Shown: positions 26,338 to 35,973, counted from the first letter of the stretch. The stretch: 64,000 nt of DNA from CAVXHQ01 sp963761735 (GCA_963761735.1 CAVXHQ010000007.1:124001-188000); one strand, 5' to 3'. Translations and numbers: made by a program. Notes: generated from the letters alone by a model not told the origin.

Positions 26338-28442
26338 TGCGCTGGATTTATGCCCTTCTGCTGGCGGTCCTTGCCGGCGCTGCCCAGGCGCAGGGTGCGG
26401 CAACGCTGGTCGCCGATACCGTCACGGTCAGCCAGACGGACGGCGCGCAATTACAGGCCACGGGCAACGTGCAGGTGTATTACGACGGCACGACCCTGTC
26501 CGCCGCCGCCATCATCTATGATCAGCGTTCCGACCGTCTTACGATCACCGGCCCGATCCTGATCCGCACGCCCGAAGGGGCGATCATCACCGCCGACCGG
26601 GCCGAGATTGAGCCGACGCTAGAAAACGGCATCCTGCGCGGCGCGCGCCTCATCCTCGACCGGCAGTTGCAGCTGGCGGCCAATTCCATCGACCGGATCG
26701 ACGGGCGCTATTCCGCGCTGACCCGTGCCGCGGCCACCTCCTGTGTCGTTTGCGGCAACCGCCCGCCGCTCTGGTCCATTCGCGCCGACCGGGTCATCCA
26801 CGACGAGGTGGAACGCCAGCTGTATTTCGAGAATGCGACGTTCCGGATCCGGGGCGTGCCCGTGGCCTGGATCCCCCGGATCCGGCTGCCCGACCCGACG
26901 CTGGACCGCGCGACGGGCCTTTTGATCCCGACGGTGCGCACCACTTCCGAGTTGGGGATCGGCATCAAGCTGCCCTACTTCATCGCCCTCGGCCCCAGCC
27001 GCGATCTGACGCTGACGCCCTATGTTTCCGGCGATACCCGCACCCTCGAGGCGCGCTATCGTCAGGCGTTCATGTCCGGCACCCTCGAGGTCAACGCCGC
27101 GATAAGTCAGGACGACATTCTGAACGGCGTGACCCGCGCCTATGTCTTCGCTGCCGGTGCCTTCGATCTGGGGCGGGGATTTCGCCTCGATGTCGATCTC
27201 GAATCGGTCAGCGACGCGGCCTACCTTCTCGACTATGGCTATTCCGACAAGGACCGTCTGGACAGCGCCGTCACACTGACGCGGGTGCGGACGTTCGATC
27301 TGCTCTATGCGGATCTGACCGTCTACGACAGCCTGCGCGACGACGAACCGAACGCGGAATTGCCGCCGTTCGTCGCCGAACTGACCTATGAGCGCCGTAT
27401 CGTGGCCCCGCTTGTCGGCGGCGTTCTCACCTATGGCGCCTCGTTCGATGCCTTCGAGAGGACATCGGACAGCACCGGCGACAGTGGCCGCGACATGGCG
27501 CGCGTCGGCGTCGACCTGGCGTGGCAGCGGCAGACGATACTGGGCGGCGGGTTCGTTCTTGACGCACTAACGGCCCTCGACGTCGACTATTTCGCGGTAC
27601 GCAACGATCCGGAGGCCGACAGCGGTGCGCGCGCCGTCTCATCGGGGGCCGTCACCCTGCGCTGGCCGCTGATCCGGCGCGGCGCCGCGGCCACCCACCT
27701 CCTCGAACCGCAGGTCTCGCTGGGCTGGACGGCTGCGACGGGCATCGCCCCACCGGTCGAGGACGCGACGCTCACCGAGCTCGACGAAGGCAACCTGATG
27801 GCGCTGACCCGGTTCCCCGGACAGGACGCGACCGAGACGGGCTGGCGCTCTGCGGTGGCGCTGACCTATACCCGGATCGCACCCGACGACACGGCGGCCT
27901 CGCTCACCTTCGGTCGGCTGCTGCAATCGGAGGAACAGGACGGCTTTTCTCCGGCCTCCGGCCTTGCCAGCCGCAATTCGGACTGGTTGCTGGCCGGCCA
28001 CCTCGATCTTGCGGGCGGCTTTGGCCTCGATGCGCGGGCGCTGTTCGACGACACGTTCAACTTTTCCAAGACCGAGGCGCGGATCGACTGGGCGAATGAG
28101 CGCATCGCCGTCGCCGCCTCCTATCATTATCTGCCCGCCGATCCGACCCGCGAACGCCTCGACCGGGCCGAGGAATGGACCGTCGACGCCGCCTGGACCG
28201 TGAACGACAACTGGCGGCTGAACCTGGGCGGCCGCTATGACGTCGCCCGCGACGCCCCCGCCGAGGCCGACATCGGCCTGCGCTGGCGCAACGAATGCGT
28301 GACAGTGGACCTTTCGCTGTCGCGCCGCTACACCTTCAACGACGCGGTGGACCCGTCGACCGACGTCGGCTTTTCGATCAGCCTGGACGGATTTTCCGCC
28401 CGGGGAACGGGAAGTGCGGCCGCCGCCGCGTGCGCGGAGTGA
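26337..28442 (+). CDS. lptD: LPS-assembly outer-membrane protein LptD
   Basis: A 701-residue outer-membrane protein: signal peptide ~1-19 (cleavage after AQA), an OstA/LptA-like periplasmic jellyroll (~25-150), then a large beta-barrel. Four cysteines are visible, a CVVC pair at the end of the jellyroll and two near the C-terminus, consistent with the inter-domain disulfides that LptD needs. The start overlaps the lptG stop. Together with LptF/G it moves LPS to the cell surface. Confidence 0.92.
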   Translation: MRWIYALLLAVLAGAAQAQGAATLVADTVTVSQTDGAQLQATGNVQVYYDGTTLSAAAIIYDQRSDRLTITGPILIRTPEGAIITADRAEIEPTLENGILRGARLILDRQLQLAANSIDRIDGRYSALTRAAATSCVVCGNRPPLWSIRADRVIHDEVERQLYFENATFRIRGVPVAWIPRIRLPDPTLDRATGLLIPTVRTTSELGIGIKLPYFIALGPSRDLTLTPYVSGDTRTLEARYRQAFMSGTLEVNAAISQDDILNGVTRAYVFAAGAFDLGRGFRLDVDLESVSDAAYLLDYGYSDKDRLDSAVTLTRVRTFDLLYADLTVYDSLRDDEPNAELPPFVAELTYERRIVAPLVGGVLTYGASFDAFERTSDSTGDSGRDMARVGVDLAWQRQTILGGGFVLDALTALDVDYFAVRNDPEADSGARAVSSGAVTLRWPLIRRGAAATHLLEPQVSLGWTAATGIAPPVEDATLTELDEGNLMALTRFPGQDATETGWRSAVALTYTRIAPDDTAASLTFGRLLQSEEQDGFSPASGLASRNSDWLLAGHLDLAGGFGLDARALFDDTFNFSKTEARIDWANERIAVAASYHYLPADPTRERLDRAEEWTVDAAWTVNDNWRLNLGGRYDVARDAPAEADIGLRWRNECVTVDLSLSRRYTFNDAVDPSTDVGFSISLDGFSARGTGSAAAAACAE

Positions 28443-28501
28443 CCGCCGCCAGATCCAACAGGGGCGCGAAAACGGCGCCCGAGCAACGAGGCCCGAACCA
28501 C

Positions 28502-29710
28502 ATGGCGTCCACTTTCGTGACCACGATCAGGTCCATTCTCGGGGCCGCCATACTCGCGGGCATGGCCGCGCCGGTGGCGGCACAGGGCCTGTTTTCGCCC
28601 GTCATCACGGTCAACGAGGACGCGATCACCGCCTTCGAGATCGACCAGCGCAAACGCATGCTCGAGGTGTTCCGCTCGCCCGGCGATCTGGATGCGCTGG
28701 CACGGGAACAACTGATCGAGGACCGGCTGAAACTTGCGGAATTGCGCCGGGTCGGCCTGCAGATCACCGACGAAAGCCTGACCGAGGCGATGACGGATTT
28801 TGCCGCCCGCGCCAATCAGGATCTCGATCAGTTCCTCGCGGTGCTCGCGCAGAGCGGTGTCGAGGAACAGACGCTGCGCGATTTCGTCCTCGTCGGCACC
28901 ACGTGGCGCGATTATGTCCGCCAGCGGTTTGGCCCCCGCGCCGAGATCACCGAGGCTGAAATCGACGCGGCGCTTGGTGCCGCGGCGGGCGGCGGCAGCA
29001 CCATCGAGGTGCTGCTGTCCGAGATCATCATCGCCGCCCCGCCGCCGCAGGCCGCAGGCGCCCTTGCGACCGCCCGGCGCATCGCGACATTCACCAGCCA
29101 GTCCGCCTTCGAGGCCGAGGCCCGGCGCGTGTCCGCCCTGCCCAGCCGGGCACAGGGCGGGCGTCTCGACTGGCTCCCGATCACCAACTATCCGCCGCCG
29201 CTGCGCCCCCTGCTGCTCGATCTCGCCCCCGGCGAGGTGACCGCACCGATCGAGATTACCAACGGCGTCGCCCTGTTCCAGATGCGTGGCGTGCGCGAGG
29301 TGTCCTCGCCGCCCGCCGAACCCGTGGCGATCGACTATGCCGTCTATTACGCCGCCGATCCCGTCGAGGCCGCCGCCGTCGCCGCCCGCGTCGATACCTG
29401 CGACGATCTGTACGGCATCGCGCGCGGCCTGCCCGCCGAGCGGCTGACCCGCGTGACGCAAGCCCCGGCACAGATTCCGCAGGAGATATCGCTGCAACTC
29501 GCCCGCCTGGACACGAACGAGTTCTCCGCCGCCCTGAACGGTGCCGGGGGAACGGTCGCCTTCGTGATGCTGTGCGGACGCGAATATTCGGCCCCCGAGG
29601 GGGTCAGCCGCGAAACAGTTGAAAATCAATTGCGATCGCAGCGCCTTGCGGGATATGCAGACGGCCTGCTCGCGGATCTGCGGGCCTCTGCCGTGATCAT
29701 CGGCGGCTGA
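28502..29710 (+). CDS. surA: Periplasmic chaperone/peptidyl-prolyl isomerase SurA-like
   Basis: 402 residues with a signal peptide to about 28 (cleavage after AAPVAAQ), a SurA N-terminal helical chaperone domain (VNEDAITAFEIDQRKRML.. LIEDRLKLAELRR), and one parvulin-like region (SRAQGGRLDWLPI.. LAPGEVTAPIEI). It lacks a convincing second parvulin domain. It lies between lptD and pdxA, the classic lptD-surA-pdxA-rsmA order, and should chaperone outer-membrane proteins such as LptD. Confidence 0.9.
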   Translation: MASTFVTTIRSILGAAILAGMAAPVAAQGLFSPVITVNEDAITAFEIDQRKRMLEVFRSPGDLDALAREQLIEDRLKLAELRRVGLQITDESLTEAMTDFAARANQDLDQFLAVLAQSGVEEQTLRDFVLVGTTWRDYVRQRFGPRAEITEAEIDAALGAAAGGGSTIEVLLSEIIIAAPPPQAAGALATARRIATFTSQSAFEAEARRVSALPSRAQGGRLDWLPITNYPPPLRPLLLDLAPGEVTAPIEITNGVALFQMRGVREVSSPPAEPVAIDYAVYYAADPVEAAAVAARVDTCDDLYGIARGLPAERLTRVTQAPAQIPQEISLQLARLDTNEFSAALNGAGGTVAFVMLCGREYSAPEGVSRETVENQLRSQRLAGYADGLLADLRASAVIIGG

Positions 29711-29721
29711 GGCGGACACCG

Positions 29722-30699
29722 ATGAGCGCCACCGACACCACGATCGTCACCTGCGGCGAGCCTGCGGGCATCGGCCCGGAAATCGCGGCTGCGGCTTGGG
29801 ACGCGCTGCGCCACGACGGCCCGCTGCTGTGGATCGGCGATCCGGCGCACCTGCCGGGCGGCACGCGCTGGCAGCCCTGCGACGGCCCCGAAGACGCCGC
29901 CGCGATCACGCCGCACGCCCTGCCGGTCCTCGTGCGGGATTTCGGCGCGCCCGCCGTGCCGGGCCGACCCGACGGCAGCCACGCAGCCCACATCGTCGCC
30001 GCAATCGCCGAGGCCGTGGCCCTGGCAATGGCGGGGCGCGCCCGGGCGATCTGTACCGCGCCGATCCACAAGGCGGCGCTGATGCGCGGCGCCGGTTTCG
30101 CCTATCCTGGCCATACCGAATATCTCGCCGCTTTGGCGGGCGATGTGCCGGTGGTGATGATGCTGGCCTGCGACGCCCTGCGCGTCGTCCCCGCCACGAT
30201 TCACATTCCCCTCGCGGACGTGCCCGCCGCCCTGACGGCGCAACTGCTGGGGCAGGTGATCCGGACCACGGCCCACGGCCTGACGCGCGATTTCGGCATT
30301 GCCGCCCCGCGCATCGCCGTCGCCGGGCTGAACCCGCACGCCGGCGAGGACGGCAAGATCGGGCGTGACGAAATCGAGACGATCATCCCCTGCCTCGACG
30401 CACTGCGCGCGGAAGGGCACGACATCGCCGGGCCGCTGTCGGCGGATACGATGTTTCATGCCGCCGCCCGTGCGCGCTATGACGTGGCGGTCTGCATGTA
30501 TCACGATCAGGCGCTGATCCCGATCAAGACCATCGATTTTTCGGGCGGCGTCAACGTCACGCTCGGCCTGCCCTACGTCCGCACCTCGCCCGACCACGGC
30601 ACCGCATTCGACATCGCCGGACGCTGCACGGCGGACGCAACGTCGATGATCGCGGCGCTGCGGATGGCGCGCGACATGGCGGCGGCGCGCGGGACGTGA
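29722..30699 (+). CDS. pdxA: 4-hydroxythreonine-4-phosphate dehydrogenase
   Basis: A 325-residue enzyme of pyridoxal phosphate synthesis (DXP-dependent route). Family features are the N-terminal CGEPAGIGPEI, the metal-ligand histidines in PGHTEYLA, VCMYHDQALIPIK and the ending TSPDHGTAFDIAG. It starts 11 bp after surA in the same operon. Length is normal. Confidence 0.95.
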   Translation: MSATDTTIVTCGEPAGIGPEIAAAAWDALRHDGPLLWIGDPAHLPGGTRWQPCDGPEDAAAITPHALPVLVRDFGAPAVPGRPDGSHAAHIVAAIAEAVALAMAGRARAICTAPIHKAALMRGAGFAYPGHTEYLAALAGDVPVVMMLACDALRVVPATIHIPLADVPAALTAQLLGQVIRTTAHGLTRDFGIAAPRIAVAGLNPHAGEDGKIGRDEIETIIPCLDALRAEGHDIAGPLSADTMFHAAARARYDVAVCMYHDQALIPIKTIDFSGGVNVTLGLPYVRTSPDHGTAFDIAGRCTADATSMIAALRMARDMAAARGT

Positions 30700-30707
30700 G
30701 GGCGCGC

Positions 30708-30732
30708 ATGAGTATTTTTGGCAAGAAAAAGG
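30708..30732 (+). repeat. Rhodobacterales-type intergenic element, partial copy
   Basis: CATGAGTATTTTTGGCAAGA followed by AAAAGG, directly after the pdxA stop. It keeps the GAGTATTTTTGGC..AAG core seen in other copies but lacks the G-rich left part. Confidence 0.4.
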
Positions 30733-30760
30733 CGAGGCGACTCGTGGCTTGGGAACCGTC

Positions 30761-31611
30761 TTGAGCGGCATCGACGATCTGCCGCCCCTACGGCAGGTGA
30801 TCAAATTCCACGGGATCGCCGCGAAAAAGGCGCTGGGGCAGAACTTTCTGCTCGACCTGAACCTGACGGCGCGAATCGCGCGGGCCGCGGGCGCGGGCGA
30901 CGACTCCGATTTTCTCGAGGTCGGGCCCGGGCCGGGGGGCTGACGCGCGGGCTGCTGGCCGAGGGGGCGCGCCGGGTGCTGGCAGTGGAAAAGGACGCGC
31001 GCTGCCTGCCCGCGCTGGCCGAAATCGCTGCCGCCTATCCCGGGCGCCTCGAGGTGATCGGCGGCGACGCCCTGAAGATCGACGTCGCATCGCATCTGAC
31101 CCCGCCGGTGCGTATCGCCGCCAACCTGCCCTATAATATCGGCACCGAACTGCTGGTGCGCTGGCTGACGCCGCCCGAATGGCCGCCGTTCTGGATCTCG
31201 GCCACCCTGATGTTTCAGCGCGAGGTCGCCCAGCGGATCGTGGCCGTGCCCGGATCGAAGGCCTACGGTCGGCTGGCGCTGCTCGCGCAGTGGCGCACCG
31301 ATCCCCGGATCGTCCTCGATCTGCCGCCGGAGGCCTTCGTGCCCGCCCCCAAGGTTTCGTCCTCGGTGGTGCATCTGACGGCTCTGCCCGCGCCCCGGTT
31401 CGAGGCCGATGCCGCCGTGCTGAGCCGCACCGTGGCCGCCGCGTTCAACCAGCGGCGCAAGATGTTGCGCTCTGCGCTGCGCGGCCTGTCCCCCGACATA
31501 GAGGCGCATCTGATGCAGGCGGGGATTCCGCCGACAGAGCGGGCGGAACAGGTATCGCTGGAGGCGTTCTGCGCGCTGGCCCGCAGCCTTGCGGGCAGCG
31601 GCGCGCAGTAA
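30761..31611 (+). CDS. rsmA: 16S rRNA dimethyladenosine transferase RsmA (KsgA), frameshifted
   Basis: This enzyme dimethylates two adenosines near the 3' end of 16S rRNA. The first 61 codons (TTG start at 30761, giving MSGIDDLPPLRQVI; GQNFLLDLNLTARIA; EVGPGPGG) are in one frame and stop at 30943. The rest (LTRGLLAEGARRVLAVEKD.., NLPYNIGTELLVRWL, VPAPKVSSSVVHL) is in another. Restoring one G in the G6 run at 30934-30939 joins GPGPGG to LTRG exactly as in the family. The C-terminal domain is complete. Because the rest is intact, a sequencing error is more likely than inactivation. Confidence 0.9.
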
Positions 31612-31613
31612 CG

Positions 31614-32103
31614 CGACATCGCGCGCAGTACGCAGATGAACGACGGGACAGGGGGCATCCGCAAGGCCCCGGCGCAGGTGCGCATCGACCCAATGCCGAT
31701 TGCGCCGGGCGCCCGCGATAAAGCGCCACTGACGGCGTCCCGGCCATTCGCGGTTGCCGGGGGAAAGCTCCGGTCGGGTGCGCCCGAGATAGGTGACAGA
31801 CCGTCGCGCGATCCGCCAGAGACGCAGTGCGACGGGTGGATCGATCCAGATCACGAGGTCGGCGCGCGCCTTGAGGCGAAGGATCGACGGCCTGCCCTCG
31901 ATCGCCCAACCGGGCGCATCGGCGGCAAAATCGAGGTCGGCGTCAAGCGCGACCCGGTCACGCCGGCGCCAGGACCGCGTCAGCGCAAGCGCATCCTTGT
32001 GGATCACCGGTAGGTTCAGTGCGTCGGACAATCGCAGCGCCAGCCAGGTCTTGCCCGCACCGTTGGCGCCGGTGACGAGGATGCCGTGTGGCAGTGAAGG
32101 CAT
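31614..32103 (-). CDS. Adenylate-kinase-like P-loop ATPase (FlaR/topology-modulation type)
   Basis: About 163 residues of a small P-loop kinase-like protein: Walker A GANGAGKTW (12-20), KDALALTRSWRRRD (LID/NMP-like part), RADLVIWIDPP and a basic segment ending VVHLRTARDVALL. It matches the 'topology modulation/FlaR-like' P-loop family of unknown substrate. No stop occurs where the family ends: the frame continues antisense to rsmA and pdxA until 29626, so the true 3' end is uncertain and a lost stop or indel is possible. I give the end at the edge of rsmA. Confidence 0.6.
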
Positions 32104-32144
32104 CGGCGGGCGGGACCGGGTGCCCCCCGTCCCTGCCCGCGCGA

Positions 32145-33074
32145 TTACTCTGCCGCTTCGGATGCGTCAGGCGTGGCCGTGGACCCGCCAGCACTTGCGG
32201 CATCCGCTTTCGGCGTATCCGGCGCTTCTGCGTCTGAACTTTTGGGCGCATCCGTTTTGGGCGTATCCGTTTTGGCCGCCTTGGGCACGCGCGGTTTGCG
32301 GGGGCGCGGCGTGCGGGCAGGCTTGGCGGCGCTTTCGGGGGTATCGACAAGGCCGGGGCCATCGTCGGTACCGTCGGGCTGATCTGCCGTGCCCGGATCG
32401 AGAAGCATCGACGGGGTCGGTCCGTTGAACGCCTCTTCCTGCGCCCGAAGGCGATCGGCGCGTTCCTGGCCATGGCCCCGGCCCTGAGTGCGCGCGGGGC
32501 GCGTATCGCCGGCGCCCTGTTCCGTTTCCGGTGCCTGCGGGCCATCGGCCGGTTGCTGGGCCCGGTCGGCGCGGCTGCGCGTGCGGCGCGGCCCGTTGCC
32601 GCTGTTTTTCTCGGCGACTTTGTCATTTCCGGTGTCGCCGGCGGTGTCATCCTCCGCAACGGCATCGGCCTTGTCGTTGTTTTTCGCATGGCGCTCGCGG
32701 TTGGCCTCGCGTTCCCGGTCGCGCTCTGCCTGACGGTCGCGGTCGGCCTGCATCTGGCGATCGCGCTCTGCCTGACGTTCGCGGTTCTGCTGGTCCTGCT
32801 CTTCGCGCTGCTTGTCGACCTCGCGGGTCGCCTCGGCAAGCATCCGGGTATAATGTTCGGCGTGCTGGGCGAAATTCTCGGCATTGACGCGGTCGTTGGA
32901 CAGTTGCGCATCGCGGTGCAGCTGGTTGTATTTATCGATGATCTGCTGCGGCGTGCCGCGCACCTTGCCGTCGGGACCGGAGCTGTCGAAAACCCGGTTG
33001 ATCAGGCTGCCGCCCGTGGGCCGGTTGGTGTTGCGGTTCTTGTTGCCGCGCGAGCGGGACTTGGTATTTCTCAT
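32145..33074 (-). CDS. DUF4167 domain-containing protein
   Basis: 309 residues. The N-terminal ~75 residues are the DUF4167 domain of alphaproteobacteria: a basic, Asn/Arg-rich start (SRSRGNKNRNTNRP), then SSGPDGKVRGTPQQIIDKY and NAENFAQHAEHYTRML. The rest is low complexity: a charged Arg/Glu/Gln stretch with AERDRQ-type repeats (~85-130) and an acidic/Pro/Lys-rich tail. Start ATG at 33074 was chosen at the domain edge; the longer frame is not conserved-looking. It follows prfA-prmC on the same strand, a usual neighbour. Function is unknown. Confidence 0.85.
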   Translation of the reverse strand: MRNTKSRSRGNKNRNTNRPTGGSLINRVFDSSGPDGKVRGTPQQIIDKYNQLHRDAQLSNDRVNAENFAQHAEHYTRMLAEATREVDKQREEQDQQNRERQAERDRQMQADRDRQAERDREREANRERHAKNNDKADAVAEDDTAGDTGNDKVAEKNSGNGPRRTRSRADRAQQPADGPQAPETEQGAGDTRPARTQGRGHGQERADRLRAQEEAFNGPTPSMLLDPGTADQPDGTDDGPGLVDTPESAAKPARTPRPRKPRVPKAAKTDTPKTDAPKSSDAEAPDTPKADAASAGGSTATPDASEAAE

Positions 33075-33130
33075 GAAGCGTTCGGTCCGGCTTGGGTGTG
33101 AGGAACTGTCCGCAGACATGCGGGGGCCCG

Positions 33131-33212
33131 TGATCGGGCGGGGCCGTTGAAACGTCAGGGCCACTGAACGTCGGGGCCATTGAAAGGTCGGGTCCGTGAA
33201 AAAGGGGGCCCT
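33131..33212. repeat. 16-17 bp degenerate tandem array (about 5 units)
   Basis: Units begin with TGA(A) at 33131, 33148, 33165, 33181 and 33197, i.e. spacings of 17, 17, 16 and 16 bp, with the rough form TGAAACGTCGGGGCCAT. It lies in the 301-bp gap between prmC and the DUF4167 gene. No gene is seen in this gap. Confidence 0.75.
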
Positions 33213-33375
33213 GTTCCGGTCGGTCTGTCCGCACGGGCGTGCCCGGCGCGTTCTGGCAGAATACCGGAAAACGGGGCGCAAAAGCCCACGACCGATGCTG
33301 TTTTGTAATCATGTCCGACGGTGTGCCGCAAGTCAAAATCGACAGCACCGCCGCGCCCGCCGCGTTTTGATGCCG

Positions 33376-34221
33376 CTACCGGCGCAAATCGATCACACGG
33401 TCGCGCCCGTCGAGATCCGGATGCACGGTCATCTGTCCAAACCCGGTGGCGCGGGCGATGGCGCAGACCGCCGCGGCCTGCGCAGGCCCGATTTCCAGCA
33501 ACAGTCGCCCGCCGGGCGTCAGAACCCGGGGCGCCTGTGACAGGATCGCGCGGTAGGCGCTCAGGCCGTCGGCACCGTCCGTCAGTGCAGTGTGTGGCTC
33601 GTGGCAGCGCACCTCGGGGGCGAGGCCGGCCATTTCCGCCGCGGCAATATAGGGCGGGTTCGAGACGATCAGATCGAACGTGCCCTCGATGCGCGCGCAC
33701 CAGTCGCCGGCCACGAACGTCACCCTGTCGGCAACGCCGAGGGCCGCCGCGGTTGTGCGCGAGATATCCAGCGCGGCGATTGAGATATCGGCGCAAACAC
33801 CTCTGGTTCGGGGACGTTCCGCCAGCAATGTCAACGCGATACAGCCTGATCCCGATCCAAGATCGAGCACCTTTTCAAAGGGTTTCTGCAGGGCCAGTGC
33901 CACCAGACATTCGGTTTCGGGGCGCGGATCGAGGACATCGGACGTTACCGTGAAATTCCGCCCCCAGAACTGGCGGACACCCGTCAGATGCGACACCGGC
34001 CTGCGCGCGGCCCGCGCCGCGACCGCGCGGGTAAACCTGAGTACGATCCCGGTCTCCAGCGGGTCGTTGACATGCAAGGTCAGGCGCGCCCGGTCGATGC
34101 CCATCGCATGGGCCAAAAGATGCCGCGCGTCGCCCGCCGCATCGGCCACCCCGGCCTCTTGCAAAGTGCGCACCGCCTCGCGCAGCACCAGCGTGCCGGA
34201 GGTGTACACGGGCGCGCTCAT
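33376..34221 (-). CDS. prmC: Release factor N5-glutamine methyltransferase
   Basis: A 281-residue SAM-dependent methyltransferase that modifies the GGQ glutamine of release factors. It has an N-terminal helical domain, the SAM motif VLDLGSGSGCIALTLL and the catalytic NPPY motif (IVSNPPYIAAAEM). The start overlaps the prfA stop by 4 bp, coupling the enzyme to its substrate RF1. Confidence 0.96.
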   Translation of the reverse strand: MSAPVYTSGTLVLREAVRTLQEAGVADAAGDARHLLAHAMGIDRARLTLHVNDPLETGIVLRFTRAVAARAARRPVSHLTGVRQFWGRNFTVTSDVLDPRPETECLVALALQKPFEKVLDLGSGSGCIALTLLAERPRTRGVCADISIAALDISRTTAAALGVADRVTFVAGDWCARIEGTFDLIVSNPPYIAAAEMAGLAPEVRCHEPHTALTDGADGLSAYRAILSQAPRVLTPGGRLLLEIGPAQAAAVCAIARATGFGQMTVHPDLDGRDRVIDLRR

Positions 34222-35273
34222 CCCTCCAGCTCGGCCAGTGCGTTGGCCTGTGCCTCGGCGGTGAGCGCGTCGATGATCTCGTCGAGATCGCCGCCTATGA
34301 TGGCGTCGAGGCGGTACAGCGTCAGGTTGATCCGGTGATCGGTCATCCGGCCTTGCGGAAAATTATAGGTACGGATGCGTTCCGACCGGTCGCCGCTGCC
34401 GACCTGCGACTTGCGCGCCCCCGCCCGTTCGCCGTCGATCCGGGCGCGCTCAAGATCATAGAGCCTTGATTTCAGGACGTTCATCGCCAGTTCGCGGTTG
34501 CGGTGCTGGCTCTTCTGGCTGCTCGTGACGATGAGGCCGGTGGGCAGGTGGGTGATCCGCACCGCCGAATCGGTGGTGTTGACGTGCTGGCCGCCGGCCC
34601 CGCTGGCGCGCATCGTGTCGATGCGGATATCCGTCGCGGGAATGTCGATGGCGACGTCCTCGGCCTCCGGCAGAACGGCAACGGTGGCCGCCGAGGTATG
34701 GATGCGCCCGCCGCTCTCGGTTTCGGGCACCCGCTGGACGCGGTGCACACCGCTCTCGTATTTCAGGCGGGCAAAGACGTTCTCGCCGTCGATCCGCACC
34801 ACCGCCTCCTTGATACCACCCAGCTCGGTGACCTGCTCTTCGATCACCTCGAACCGCCAGCCCCGGCCCTCGGCATACCGCTGATACATGCGCATCAGAT
34901 CGGCGGCGAACAGGGCGGCCTCGTCGCCGCCGGTGCCGGGGCGGATTTCGATCATCGCAGGCTTTGCGTCCGCCGCATCGCGCGGCAGCAGCGCCAGCTT
35001 TACCGCCGCCTCGGTCGCCTCGATGCCAGCCCCAAGCGCGTGCAGCTCCTCTTCGGCCAGGCTGCGCATCTCGGGATCGGCGAGCATCGCCTCGGCCTCG
35101 GCAATGGCATCCATCTGCGCGCGCCAGGTCTGAACGCGCTCGGCGACGGGGCGCAGATCGGAGTATTCCTTGGTCAGGGTGGCGATTTCGTCGGGCGTCA
35201 GGGTGCCGGACAGCTTCGCCTCCAGAAACTGGAACCGCTGGGTGATCTGGTCGAGGGTGGCGCGCTGGATCAT
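34218..35273 (-). CDS. prfA: Peptide chain release factor 1
   Basis: A 351-residue RF1 that recognises UAA and UAG stops. The catalytic GGQ lies in SGAGGQHVNTTDSAVR. Codon-recognition residues lie in the IHTSAATVAVLPEAE region, with the usual C-terminal RMTDHRINLTLYRLD. Length is normal. It overlaps prmC by 4 bp. Confidence 0.97.
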   Translation of the reverse strand: MIQRATLDQITQRFQFLEAKLSGTLTPDEIATLTKEYSDLRPVAERVQTWRAQMDAIAEAEAMLADPEMRSLAEEELHALGAGIEATEAAVKLALLPRDAADAKPAMIEIRPGTGGDEAALFAADLMRMYQRYAEGRGWRFEVIEEQVTELGGIKEAVVRIDGENVFARLKYESGVHRVQRVPETESGGRIHTSAATVAVLPEAEDVAIDIPATDIRIDTMRASGAGGQHVNTTDSAVRITHLPTGLIVTSSQKSQHRNRELAMNVLKSRLYDLERARIDGERAGARKSQVGSGDRSERIRTYNFPQGRMTDHRINLTLYRLDAIIGGDLDEIIDALTAEAQANALAELEG

Positions 35274-35356
35274 CCGCCGTGAGTGCGGGATGCGCCGCGC
35301 GCGGTCAAGGGCGGGCGTGGTGCACCGGGCTCACGCAGGTGCCCTGACGCCGAGGT

Positions 35357-35424
35357 CTTCGTGCCGGTGCGGACGTCGTGCCTAGGAGGCCGTCGTGCGT
35401 TGGAGGGCGTCGTGCCTAGGCGGG
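35357..35424. repeat. 17-bp tandem array over the DUF1499 gene stop
   Basis: Units at 35357, 35374, 35391 and 35408 are exactly 17 bp apart; the last three read CGTCGTGCCTAGGAGGC with few changes. The final unit contains the stop codon of the gene on the minus strand (CTA at 35416-35418, inside CCTAGG). Confidence 0.85.
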
Positions 35425-35913
35425 CGGTTGCCAGACAAGATCGGGCGCCTCGTTCAGGCCGCCGAGCTCGCGCAACCAGCCGCGCAGGCGCGCACCGTTG
35501 ACACCCATGTCGGCCTGGCCGATCACCTGCCGCGCCACGACACACAGATAGGCCGCATCACCGGTGCCGACGATCTGTGCCGTCGTCACGTCCGGATAGC
35601 CCATGAGGGCCGAGCGCGTCACCCAGCTGATCCGTCCGTCGGCGACGCTGCCGGCCAGCCGCGTGGTGCGCGGCGCGGCAAGCGCGATGGCATCGAGGCG
35701 GGCAAGATCATCCGCACCGAAAGAGACACGCGCATCGGGGGCCGCGCAAAAGGCGGCACCGTTGCGGCCCGGCGGGGTAAAGGCTGGCGCCGTCAGATCC
35801 TCGTGCCAGCGCGCGGCATCGACGGTTTTCAGGCGCGCGTAGATCGCCAGGGCAACCGTCGCCGCAATGACGAGGGCCGCGACGACGACAAGAACGGTGA
35901 CGAAAATCTTCAC
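35416..35913 (-). CDS. DUF1499 domain-containing membrane-anchored protein
   Basis: 165 residues from a GTG at 35913 that has GGAG about 9 bases upstream; the longer ATG start at 35946 has weaker support. An N-terminal membrane anchor (VKIFVTVLVVVAALVIAATV) precedes a DUF1499-type domain ending LRELGGLNEAPDLVW. Rhodobacterales often keep this gene; its role is unknown. Its stop lies inside a 17-bp tandem array. Confidence 0.75.
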   Translation of the reverse strand: MKIFVTVLVVVAALVIAATVALAIYARLKTVDAARWHEDLTAPAFTPPGRNGAAFCAAPDARVSFGADDLARLDAIALAAPRTTRLAGSVADGRISWVTRSALMGYPDVTTAQIVGTGDAAYLCVVARQVIGQADMGVNGARLRGWLRELGGLNEAPDLVWQPPA

Positions 35914-35973
35914 GGGGCCGGCTCCGGTTTTTGTTGGACAGGGCACAGATAGCGCCGCACCCGCCGACGTCCA

